A DNA stretch of 5,358 nucleotides from contig PUOQ01000030.1 in the NCBI GenBank assembly GCA_003552785.1, positions 1-5,358 of the forward strand, read 5' to 3'. Shown one piece after another: positions 1-5,224 of this stretch (position 1 is its first letter; each line of letters opens with the position of its first letter). A model generated the notes under the pieces. It searched no databases and was not told where the DNA came from. It saw only the letters and a program-made list of their open reading frames with translations. This DNA is from Dehalococcoidia bacterium. Its GTDB lineage: Bacteria > Chloroflexota > Dehalococcoidia > Dehalococcoidales > CSSed11-197. Made by a program: the position numbers and the translations under genes.

Positions 1-45
1 CAACACAAACACTATTGCAATTTTCGAAGTAAGGGACCAAAGCAT
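1..45 (-). CDS. Possible 5' end of a membrane protein gene (partial)
   Basis: An ATG at 45 opens a frame that runs off the left edge and reads MLWSLTSKIAIVFVL. A short polar/basic patch followed by a hydrophobic run is what the start of a first membrane helix looks like, as in sensor histidine kinases or other membrane proteins; 15 codons cannot identify a family. Support for a real gene start is a strong Shine-Dalgarno-like AAGGAGGG at 61-68. Its spacing to the ATG (about 15 nt) is longer than usual, and no ATG, GTG or TTG lies at the ideal distance. The frame is also open upstream through a TTG at 60 and an ATG at 87, but the TTG sits too close to the ribosome site and the ATG has no such site. 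It is in the same direction as the upstream acetyltransferase gene, 116 bp away. Confidence 0.4.
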   Translation of the reverse strand, partial: MLWSLTSKIAIVFVL

Positions 46-161
46 GGTTTTACTTTGCAACCCTCCTTGATTTCTAAGTAGAAGCATTGATAAATTGCAT
101 TTAACTACATTTTACACCATGTGCCGGAAAGGAAAAAGGTCATAATAAAATATAGTCAGCC

Positions 162-599
162 TTATTTAATTTGTTTGCACATTTTCAAATGCCTGAGCCC
201 TGCTTCCCGGAAAGGTGAACCCGATTGCTTAAACCCACACGACCGGTAGAAAGGAACAACATCGAATTGTGCATGAAGAATAACGCTTTTTATCTTTTTG
301 TCTTTTAGAAGGTTTTCCAAAAACAGCACAAGTTCTTTGCCTATGCCCCGGTTCCGAAAGCCATCAATCACGGCCATCCTCTCCAGTTTAGCCTGACAAT
401 CATTCAGAAAACGCACCCTGGCGGTAGCAACAACTTGCCCTTCGTATTTGGCCACCAGCTGCAACGCTTCGCCTTCGAGATCATCAAAAACAAGTGTTTC
501 AGGGATGCCCTGCTCTCTTATAAAAACCTGCCGCCTTACTTCAAAAGCACCATCAAGGTCGTTATCACATGCGGCTGTTCCGTAACTTAATTTCCCCAT
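162..599 (-). CDS. GNAT family N-acetyltransferase
   Basis: Predicted cytoplasmic acetyl-CoA-dependent N-acetyltransferase of 145 aa, a normal length for a single GNAT domain. The N-terminal VRRQVFIREQGIP (residues 21-33) is the signature seen in YjcF/ElaA-type members. The acetyl-CoA pyrophosphate loop, RxxGxG, is R82-N-R-G85-I-G87 within ERMAVIDGFRNRGIGKELV, and the late motif VPFYRSCGF (115-123) contains the usual tyrosine (Y118) near the end of the fold. The substrate cannot be deduced: members of this group act on small amines, peptides or antibiotics. The ATG at 599 has only a weak ribosome site (AGG about 12 nt upstream). The gene lies 88 bp after the ABC ATPase gene in the same direction with no clear terminator between, so it may be read through from the transporter operon or have its own promoter. 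A functional link to the transporter is not shown. Confidence 0.9.
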   Translation of the reverse strand: MGKLSYGTAACDNDLDGAFEVRRQVFIREQGIPETLVFDDLEGEALQLVAKYEGQVVATARVRFLNDCQAKLERMAVIDGFRNRGIGKELVLFLENLLKDKKIKSVILHAQFDVVPFYRSCGFKQSGSPFREAGLRHLKMCKQIK

Positions 600-687
600 A
601 TAATAAGAACCTATCCAACCGTACCTGCATGAAGATGCAAATTTTTATTTCAGCAGGATTATTAATATGTATTAAGTATCAAACAAA

Positions 688-1506
688 CTAGTCGGAACGA
701 AGTAAAACACTGTCATCATCAAACTCGTCACCACTGGCCCGCTTGAATGCTTCAATAAGGTCGCTTACAGTCAGGTTGGCTTTCTGCTCCCGGTTTAAAT
801 CAACTAATATTCCACCTTTATGCATCATAATCAACCGGCTGCCATGGCGAATGGCCATTTCCATGTTATGTGTAATCATTATGGTGGTAATCTTATCGTT
901 TTTTACAACCATTTCGGTTAGGTCAAGCACTATCTGTGCAGTATTCGGATCCAGAGTAGCCACATGTTCATCGAGCAACAATAACGAAGGCTTGCTTAAG
1001 GTAGCCATCACCAGAGCCAGGGCCTGCCTTTGCCCTCCGGATAGGGTTCCTACAAGAGCATTCAGCCTGTTCTCCAGGTTCAACCCCAATGGCTCTAAGG
1101 CATTGCGGAACAACTCACGCCGGTGACTATTACTGGCAAACCCAAGGCTTCTTTTCTGACCTCTGAGTAAAGCCATTGCCATGTTTTCTTCTATGGTCAT
1201 TTTGGCGGCCGTACCGACACGGGGATCCTGATAAACCCTTCCAACATAATAAGCCCGCCTGTATTCACTTAGGCGGGTAATATCTTTTCCATTGATAATT
1301 ATTTTTCCACCAGGCTCAGGGGGAAATACCCCGGCAATGATATTAAGCAAGGTGGTCTTGCCAGCTCCGTTACTGCCTATTACCGTAATATAGTCTTCGG
1401 GGTAAACATCCAGATAAACATTATCCAGAGCTTTGATTTCTTCAATTTCACCACGGGAAAAGTATTTGCTTATGCCTTTGAGTTCAAGTAGTTTTTTATT
1501 TTCCAT
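688..1506 (-). CDS. ABC transporter ATP-binding protein, TrpXYZ-type importer
   Basis: Cytoplasmic ATPase that powers the importer encoded just upstream. All nucleotide-binding motifs are intact in the 272-aa product: Walker A GSNGAGKT (44-51), Q-loop Q93 in VYQDPRVGTA, signature LSGGQRQ (155-161), Walker B LLLLDE (175-180) with catalytic E180, D-loop TLDP (184-187) and switch histidine H213 in MITHNMEMA. The length and the C-terminal tail without an extra domain match the LivG/TrpZ-like class that pairs with BPD_transp_2 permeases. The frame is open 28 codons further, to an ATG at 1590, but that start would overlap the permease gene by 65 bp. The ATG at 1506 has a good ribosome site (AAGGGAG, 1510-1516), begins the conserved MENKKLLELKGISKYF domain start, and lies 19 bp after the permease stop. 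The substrate is set by the other two subunits, not by this protein. Confidence 0.95.
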   Translation of the reverse strand: MENKKLLELKGISKYFSRGEIEEIKALDNVYLDVYPEDYITVIGSNGAGKTTLLNIIAGVFPPEPGGKIIINGKDITRLSEYRRAYYVGRVYQDPRVGTAAKMTIEENMAMALLRGQKRSLGFASNSHRRELFRNALEPLGLNLENRLNALVGTLSGGQRQALALVMATLSKPSLLLLDEHVATLDPNTAQIVLDLTEMVVKNDKITTIMITHNMEMAIRHGSRLIMMHKGGILVDLNREQKANLTVSDLIEAFKRASGDEFDDDSVLLRSD

Positions 1507-1525
1507 TATCTCCCTTACTGTGTGC

Positions 1526-2434
1526 TTACCACCTGGTCGCCGGGGGTATCCATTCGCTTCGCATTTTTTTTCTAATAAACGGCACTGCAAGAGCCATTAT
1601 TACCAGTACTGCTGTTACAAGTTTCAAATCTCCCGGGGCCATACCCAATCTGAGGGCAACAACAATAACCAGTCGGTAGACAAAAGCACCTGCTATTACT
1701 GCAATTAAAAGTCTTGCTACACCCTTTGGCTGAAAAAGAGTTTCACCTATGATCACCGAAGCCAGCCCCATCACAATCATACCGATGCCCATGCCGATAT
1801 CCGCAAAGCCCTGCCCCTGAGCAACAACTGACCCGGAGAGCGCCACAAGTCCGTTGGCAAGAGACACTCCGAGTATTAAGGTCATATCCGTATTAACGCC
1901 AAAGCCGCGCACCATTTGTTCGTTATCACCTGTAGCACGAAGCGCCAGGCCGATTTCGGTTCTCAGAAACCAGTTCAGGGCAAAAAATACTATCAGAGCC
2001 AATATTCCGGCAACCAGGATTGAAAAATGGGTTCCGGTTCCAATACCGAGATACTCAGAAGCCTTGGTGAATATGGTTGCCTCTCTTAAAAGAGAAATAT
2101 TGGCTCCGCTCATTATTCTTAAATTAACCGACCAAAGCCCGACCATTACAAGAATACCGGCCAGCAGAGCCGGTATTCTTAGCTTGGTATTTAGAAGCGA
2201 TGTCACCAATCCGGCAGATATACCTGCTGCAATTGCGGCCAGGGTGGCTACAAACGGGTTAATGCCCGCTATGATTAACACAGCCGACACCGCGGCTCCG
2301 AGGGTGAAACTGCCGTCTACACTTAAATCTGGAAACCCCAGCACTCTAAAGGTTATGTAAACACCAGTGGCCGCAAAACCGAATACCAGCCCTTCGTAAA
2401 TTGAAAAAGATAATATGCTACTTAAGACATCCAC
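1526..2434 (-). CDS. ABC transporter permease, BPD_transp_2 / TrpY-like
   Basis: Integral membrane subunit of the importer, 302 aa, with about nine hydrophobic segments judged by eye (near residues 11-31, 43-57, 58-80, 88-105, 136-157, 185-205, 213-230, 240-262 and 268-288). The N-terminal GLVFGFAATGVYITFRVLGF (15-34) followed by DLSVDGSFTLGAA is typical of permeases that work with ABC_sub_bind binding proteins. The cytoplasmic loop GLALRATGDNEQMVRGFGVN (162-181) matches the conserved region proposed to contact the ATPase in the LivH-like superfamily. Translation starts at GTG (2434): an in-frame TAA lies nine codons upstream, the next internal Met is near residue 97, and GAAAGG (2443-2448) gives a well-spaced ribosome site. 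The protein ends in a basic tail. A single permease gene implies a homodimer, as inferred for TrpXYZ transporters. Confidence 0.93.
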   Translation of the reverse strand: MDVLSSILSFSIYEGLVFGFAATGVYITFRVLGFPDLSVDGSFTLGAAVSAVLIIAGINPFVATLAAIAAGISAGLVTSLLNTKLRIPALLAGILVMVGLWSVNLRIMSGANISLLREATIFTKASEYLGIGTGTHFSILVAGILALIVFFALNWFLRTEIGLALRATGDNEQMVRGFGVNTDMTLILGVSLANGLVALSGSVVAQGQGFADIGMGIGMIVMGLASVIIGETLFQPKGVARLLIAVIAGAFVYRLVIVVALRLGMAPGDLKLVTAVLVIMALAVPFIRKKMRSEWIPPATRW

Positions 2435-2442
2435 GATAGAAG

Positions 2443-2448
2443 CCTTTC
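2443..2448 (-). promoter_or_regulatory. Ribosome binding site fixing the permease GTG start
   Basis: Minus-strand GAAAGG lies 8 nt before the GTG at 2434. With the in-frame TAA shortly upstream and no nearby ATG, it decides the non-ATG start of the permease. Confidence 0.7.
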
Positions 2449-2508
2449 TGATTTGGTCTTATCTTGCTATAAAGTCGATGCTGGTTACTGCAACAGCCCA
2501 TTCCTGTG

Positions 2509-3498
2509 TTATTCAATTACTGTCGTTGCCTGGTCCAGAATATCCTGGGGAAGAGTTACGCCCATATTGGCGGCTGCCTTTTTATTCAAATACAGCTCGT
2601 CTAAATCGATCATCATAACCGGTATGTCCGCCGGGTCTTCCCCTTTTAAAATACGGGCTGCAATTTTACCGCTTTCTTCACCAACAACCGTATAATTAAT
2701 CCCGTAACATCCTATTGCTCCCTTTTCCACGGTAGCTACGTCAGCTGCAAAAACGGGAATATTATAATCCTCACCGACTTTTATTATACTGTCGATACCG
2801 GCTACAGCTGTATTACAAGCCGGCACCCAGATAACGTCTACCCGGCCTTCCAATGACTGTGCTGCGGACAAAACGTCGGCTGTGCTTGCAGCGGTAGCCT
2901 CGGTTACAGACATTCCAAAATCTCCAATTGCATCCTTAAGCATGTTGACCTGTACCACCGAGTTTGCTTCTCCGGCGTTATACACCACACCCAGTCGGGT
3001 TGCATCAGGAACAACCTTTTTTATCAGCTCCAACTGAGGCTCAACAGCAGCCATGTCACTCACACCGGTTACCTGACCGCCCGGAGCATCCCACTCATCA
3101 ACTAGCCCGGCGTCCTTTGGTTCTGTCACCGAATTGAAAACCACCGGTATATTGGTTCCCTGAACAGCTGATACAACTGCCTGAGATGTAGGTGTTGCGA
3201 TGGAAAGTATCATGTCTACTCGTTCAGACACAAAATACTCGGCTATCGAGGCTGCTGTAGACATATCCCCCTCGGCGTTTCGCCGGATATAGCGCACATT
3301 CTCGCCCTCAACAAAACCCTCTTCAGCCATGGCGCTGATAAAGCCTTCCCGGGCAGAATCCAGGGCAGCATGGGAGATGATCTGGGTTATACCTATTTTG
3401 TATTCCATTTGCTCCTGGCAAGCACCCATAAACGGTAGCGACAAGCCCAGCACCATTACAAGGCAAATACTAACCAATACCCTTTTTGTTCCCCTCAT
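2509..3498 (-). CDS. ABC transporter substrate-binding lipoprotein, ABC_sub_bind (TrpX-like)
   Basis: Extracytoplasmic solute receptor of the importer, 329 aa from the chosen start and close to the family's usual length. A basic N-terminus (MRGTKR) and hydrophobic core lead to FMGAC, so C27 is the likely lipidated first residue of the mature protein; Met at -3 is a less common lipobox residue. Family hallmarks are IGITQIISHAALDSAREGF (35-53), IPVVFNSVTEPKDAGLV (117-133), VTGVSD (143-148), LGVVYNAGEANSVVQVNML (169-187) and AARILKGEDPADIPV (280-294). Characterised relatives bind tryptophan or tyrosine; the ligand here is inferred only. The frame allows an ATG at 3516, but that has no ribosome site, while GGAGG (3510-3514) lies 11 nt before the ATG at 3498 and gives a better signal peptide. 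The gene is 41 bp after the dehydrogenase stop and 74 bp before the permease, consistent with one operon. Confidence 0.93.
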   Translation of the reverse strand: MRGTKRVLVSICLVMVLGLSLPFMGACQEQMEYKIGITQIISHAALDSAREGFISAMAEEGFVEGENVRYIRRNAEGDMSTAASIAEYFVSERVDMILSIATPTSQAVVSAVQGTNIPVVFNSVTEPKDAGLVDEWDAPGGQVTGVSDMAAVEPQLELIKKVVPDATRLGVVYNAGEANSVVQVNMLKDAIGDFGMSVTEATAASTADVLSAAQSLEGRVDVIWVPACNTAVAGIDSIIKVGEDYNIPVFAADVATVEKGAIGCYGINYTVVGEESGKIAARILKGEDPADIPVMMIDLDELYLNKKAAANMGVTLPQDILDQATTVIE

Positions 3499-3539
3499 CT
3501 TTTTTAAATCCTCCATAAAAATTAATTACCAATGGGTTT

Positions 3540-4898
3540 TTAATTCAAAAATTGCCTTAAACTGCCGCCTGATGCAACAGCATCTTCAATTTTATCATAC
3601 AGCATTTCGGTGGGGGTCTTACCCGTATTTTTGGCCTCTTTCAGTAGTTTGCCCAGAGTTTGCCGGCTGGTCAGTTCAATCTTTGGCTCAATTATTTTAA
3701 AAGAAGCTTCCTTGCCGTATATATATTCAGCCCAACCGGTGAGCACCCCGGACGAATTAAGCGCCCATTCTGCTATAAATAATATACCAGCTTTTTGCAG
3801 CTTTTTAGCTATATCTATCTCAGCTTCATTGCTGGTAGCCTTTATAAGATTATTGGCAACCCCCATAATGGCCTTAAATTTTAATTTATCGATTATATCT
3901 TCAGTTATAACACCTCCCACCGCACAGGGAGCAAAAATATCAGCTTCTACAGTATATATATCCCCGGGTTCAACGTAACTTACATTTTCCGGGCCCCATT
4001 CTTCCTTTAGTTTCTCCACCAGGGAATAATCTGTATCGGTCACGGTTAAAACAGCCCCTTCTTTTAAAAAGTGCCGGGAAAGCGGATAACCACATGCACC
4101 TAAACCCTGAACGGCAATTTGGCGCCCTTTTAGCTCCGGATTGCCATAAAGAAAAGAACATGCTTCCTTGATAGCTAAATACCCGCCGTAGGCGGTGATG
4201 CCGCCTGTTGGACCCATGGGGCTTTTAAGCCCGCCGGTGATCGCATTGGTAAACCTTTGCCTCATGACATCGGTCATTGCCGGTTCAAAGCCCATATCAG
4301 GCCCGGTAAAAGACCGGCTTCTATCAATAATATAGGCCAGAAAACCCAGTGTATCGTAATCTTCGAGGCTTACCGGATCACACTGCACCAGAATCTTGGA
4401 ACCGCCAAAAGGGATGTCGATCAGGGCATTTTTATATGTCATGGCCCTGGCCAGGTTAAGCCCATCTATCAACACATCCAGCTCGGCTTCTCCTGGCTCG
4501 TGTCGGCGTATACCACCGGCTCTTATGGCATGCCTTTTGTTGCCCATACCAAGTGTATTTACACTCTTGCAATACATTACTCTTATATCGAGCCGGCGGT
4601 TGTAATAAAATTCGATACCATGATGCCTGCCTTCATGCAGCAGTTTTTTAATTGACTCTAAATAGTTTACTAGCCCAAGCTTCGAAAAGTCTTCTAAAAG
4701 CTCTTTGGTTCCTGTAGCAAAGTAACCGTCTGTGAGTATATCTTCCGGAGTAAACTCCTCCATGTAATTTTCCCATCTCTGGCTATCCTGCCACTCTTTT
4801 GCCCCTCTTAACAGAAAATTGCCTGCCCTTTTATCGTTAAATATTTCAAGGCTGGTCAGGCCCTTGTCTTTCATTACACTAAATACACTTTCGGTCAA
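3540..4898 (-). CDS. Glu/Leu/Phe/Val family amino acid dehydrogenase with N-terminal extension
   Basis: Cytoplasmic NAD(P)-dependent oxidative deaminase: amino acid + NAD+ + water gives 2-oxo acid + ammonia + NADH. The product is 452 aa against about 365 for leucine dehydrogenase. Catalytic landmarks are intact: AGGIRR (127-132), MTYKN with K156, GGSK with K168 exactly 12 residues later, and D201 in GPDMGF. The nucleotide domain has GLGACG (265-270) and D288 after strand 2, which favours NAD over NADP. ADIFAPCAVGG (319-329), GVANN (346-350) and ALNSSGV (379-385) also fit. The glutamate-specific lysine position of glutamate dehydrogenases is Ala127, so glutamate is an unlikely substrate; leucine, phenylalanine or another hydrophobic amino acid is more likely. 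About 87 extra residues precede the catalytic core. The start is TTG: GAGGAG (4905-4910) lies 6 nt upstream, an in-frame TAG sits five codons further, and the next ATG (4874) has no ribosome site. It is first in the putative operon with the ABC importer. Confidence 0.92.
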   Translation of the reverse strand: MTESVFSVMKDKGLTSLEIFNDKRAGNFLLRGAKEWQDSQRWENYMEEFTPEDILTDGYFATGTKELLEDFSKLGLVNYLESIKKLLHEGRHHGIEFYYNRRLDIRVMYCKSVNTLGMGNKRHAIRAGGIRRHEPGEAELDVLIDGLNLARAMTYKNALIDIPFGGSKILVQCDPVSLEDYDTLGFLAYIIDRSRSFTGPDMGFEPAMTDVMRQRFTNAITGGLKSPMGPTGGITAYGGYLAIKEACSFLYGNPELKGRQIAVQGLGACGYPLSRHFLKEGAVLTVTDTDYSLVEKLKEEWGPENVSYVEPGDIYTVEADIFAPCAVGGVITEDIIDKLKFKAIMGVANNLIKATSNEAEIDIAKKLQKAGILFIAEWALNSSGVLTGWAEYIYGKEASFKIIEPKIELTSRQTLGKLLKEAKNTGKTPTEMLYDKIEDAVASGGSLRQFLN

Positions 4899-4904
4899 CT
4901 CAAA

Positions 4905-4910
4905 CTCCTC
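4905..4910 (-). promoter_or_regulatory. Ribosome binding site fixing the dehydrogenase TTG start
   Basis: Minus-strand GAGGAG, preceded by GAAA, lies 6 nt before the TTG at 4898. It is the strongest ribosome site in the operon and supports initiation at TTG rather than at the ATG eight codons later. Confidence 0.8.
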
Positions 4911-4935
4911 TTTCTATTCGCTTATGGTTCTTTCC

Positions 4936-4963
4936 CGGATAAATTATCCAGTTTGCGGATAAA
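4936..4963. repeat. GGATAA/TTATCC direct and inverted repeat cluster in the leader
   Basis: On the plus strand CGGATAAA occurs at 4936-4943 and again at 4956-4963, exactly 20 bp apart (about two helical turns), with the inverted copy TTATCC at 4944-4949. The first copy and the inverted copy form a 13-bp palindrome, GGATAAATTATCC (4937-4949). In RNA the middle segment could pair with either neighbour, giving two mutually exclusive hairpins. The cluster lies 26-53 bp upstream of the ribosome site. It could be an operator or an RNA element; the sequence alone does not decide. Confidence 0.5.
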
Positions 4964-4999
4964 CCTCAGATATTTACGATAACAATATGCCGGAGAATA

Positions 5000-5036
5000 T
5001 TACCAAATTGCAACAATTAATGCAGCTTTTTGGCAA
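5000..5036 (-). promoter_or_regulatory. Possible 5'-terminal stem-loop of the operon leader RNA
   Basis: Minus-strand TTGCCAAA (5036-5029) can pair with TTTGGTAA (5007-5000) as an 8-bp stem with one G-U pair. Within the enclosed stretch, TGCA and TGCA can pair, and AATTG-TTG-CAATT forms an alternative small inverted repeat. It would begin within a nucleotide or two of the predicted transcript start, a position where hairpins can protect mRNA. No U-run follows, so it is not a terminator. The fold was found by eye without an energy calculation. Confidence 0.35.
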
Positions 5037-5043
5037 ACATGAC

Positions 5044-5072
5044 ATTATAACCCGATGACAATTTCCTATCAA
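5044..5072 (-). promoter_or_regulatory. Sigma-A type promoter for the dehydrogenase operon
   Basis: The minus strand reads TTGATA (5072-5067), a 17-bp spacer, then a perfect TATAAT (5049-5044). The -35 box matches TTGACA at five of six positions and the spacing is optimal. Transcription would start around 5038-5037, giving an untranslated leader of about 139 nt before the TTG start at 4898. It points at the dehydrogenase and lies well clear of the upstream gene's stop. Confidence 0.8.
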
Positions 5073-5169
5073 CACTGAAAGAGCCGAGCCAAGTTTATGC
5101 TGCTGCTTGAAATCCCGGCAGATGGCACTTAAGTTCAATAACATATTTCTTACATATCCTGTTTATGGT

Positions 5170-5194
5170 CAATATACTTACCGGTATTATATTG
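5170..5194. repeat. Imperfect 25-bp palindrome, operator-like
   Basis: The minus strand has arms CAATATA and TATATTG (7 bp, perfect) flanking a central self-complementary TACCGGTA, with a one-base length difference between the two sides. It starts about 31 nt after the upstream gene's stop and ends about 98 bp before the -35 box of the main promoter. A perfect TATAAT lies inside it on the minus strand (5191-5186), with only a weak -35 (TTCTTA, 5214-5209, 17-bp spacing). No U-run follows, so it is unlikely to be a terminator. Confidence 0.45.
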
Positions 5195-5224
5195 GCGCTC
5201 CAAATATTTAAGAAAAAGAGCAGG

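Larger units (their letters stand above)
4899..5224 (-). other. Intergenic regulatory region before the dehydrogenase-transporter operon
   Basis: This 326-bp gap has no convincing gene. In transcription order it holds an imperfect 25-bp palindrome (5194-5170), a near-consensus promoter (5072-5044), a leader of about 139 nt containing a possible stem-loop at its very start (5036-5000) and a cluster of GGATAA/TTATCC repeats (4963-4936), and the ribosome site at 4910-4905. I saw no T-box element (no AGGGUGGNACCGCG-like sequence), no other classical riboswitch that I recognise, and no stem-loop followed directly by a U-run that would act as an intrinsic terminator or attenuator. Confidence 0.75.

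Noticed and set aside
109..114. Minus-strand TAAAAT as a -10 box for the gene at the left edge.
   Set aside because: No -35-like hexamer lies 16-18 bp upstream, so it is not separable from general AT-richness.
626..639. Small palindrome TGCAT-GAAG-ATGCA followed by a T-rich stretch on the plus strand.
   Set aside because: The stem is only 5 bp and AT-rich, and there is no plus-strand gene for it to terminate. On the minus strand the T-run is on the wrong side.
743..1126. Plus-strand open frames across the window (such as 743-1126, 1854-2360, 3329-3700 and 4257-4655).
   Set aside because: Each lies opposite a minus-strand gene with clear family motifs, and their translations show no domain features or ribosome sites. 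They are antisense shadows.
1507..1590. Upstream extension of the ABC ATPase to an ATG at 1590.
   Set aside because: It would overlap the permease gene by 65 bp in another frame and adds 28 residues with no family resemblance. The ATG at 1506 has a good ribosome site.
3970..4161. Minus-strand 63-codon frame inside the dehydrogenase gene.
   Set aside because: It overlaps the nucleotide-binding domain of the dehydrogenase in another frame, and the dehydrogenase frame carries the conserved GLGACG motif there.
5033..5040. ATG at 5040 opening a 7-codon leader peptide (MFAKKLH).
   Set aside because: It lies at or before the predicted transcript start and has no room for a ribosome site.
4974..5144. 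Minus-strand ORF of 56 codons in the intergenic region with a Cys-rich patch (CLPKSCINCCN).
   Set aside because: It spans the near-consensus promoter at 5044-5072, has only a weak ribosome site, and its composition does not look like a conserved protein. It is probably a chance frame.
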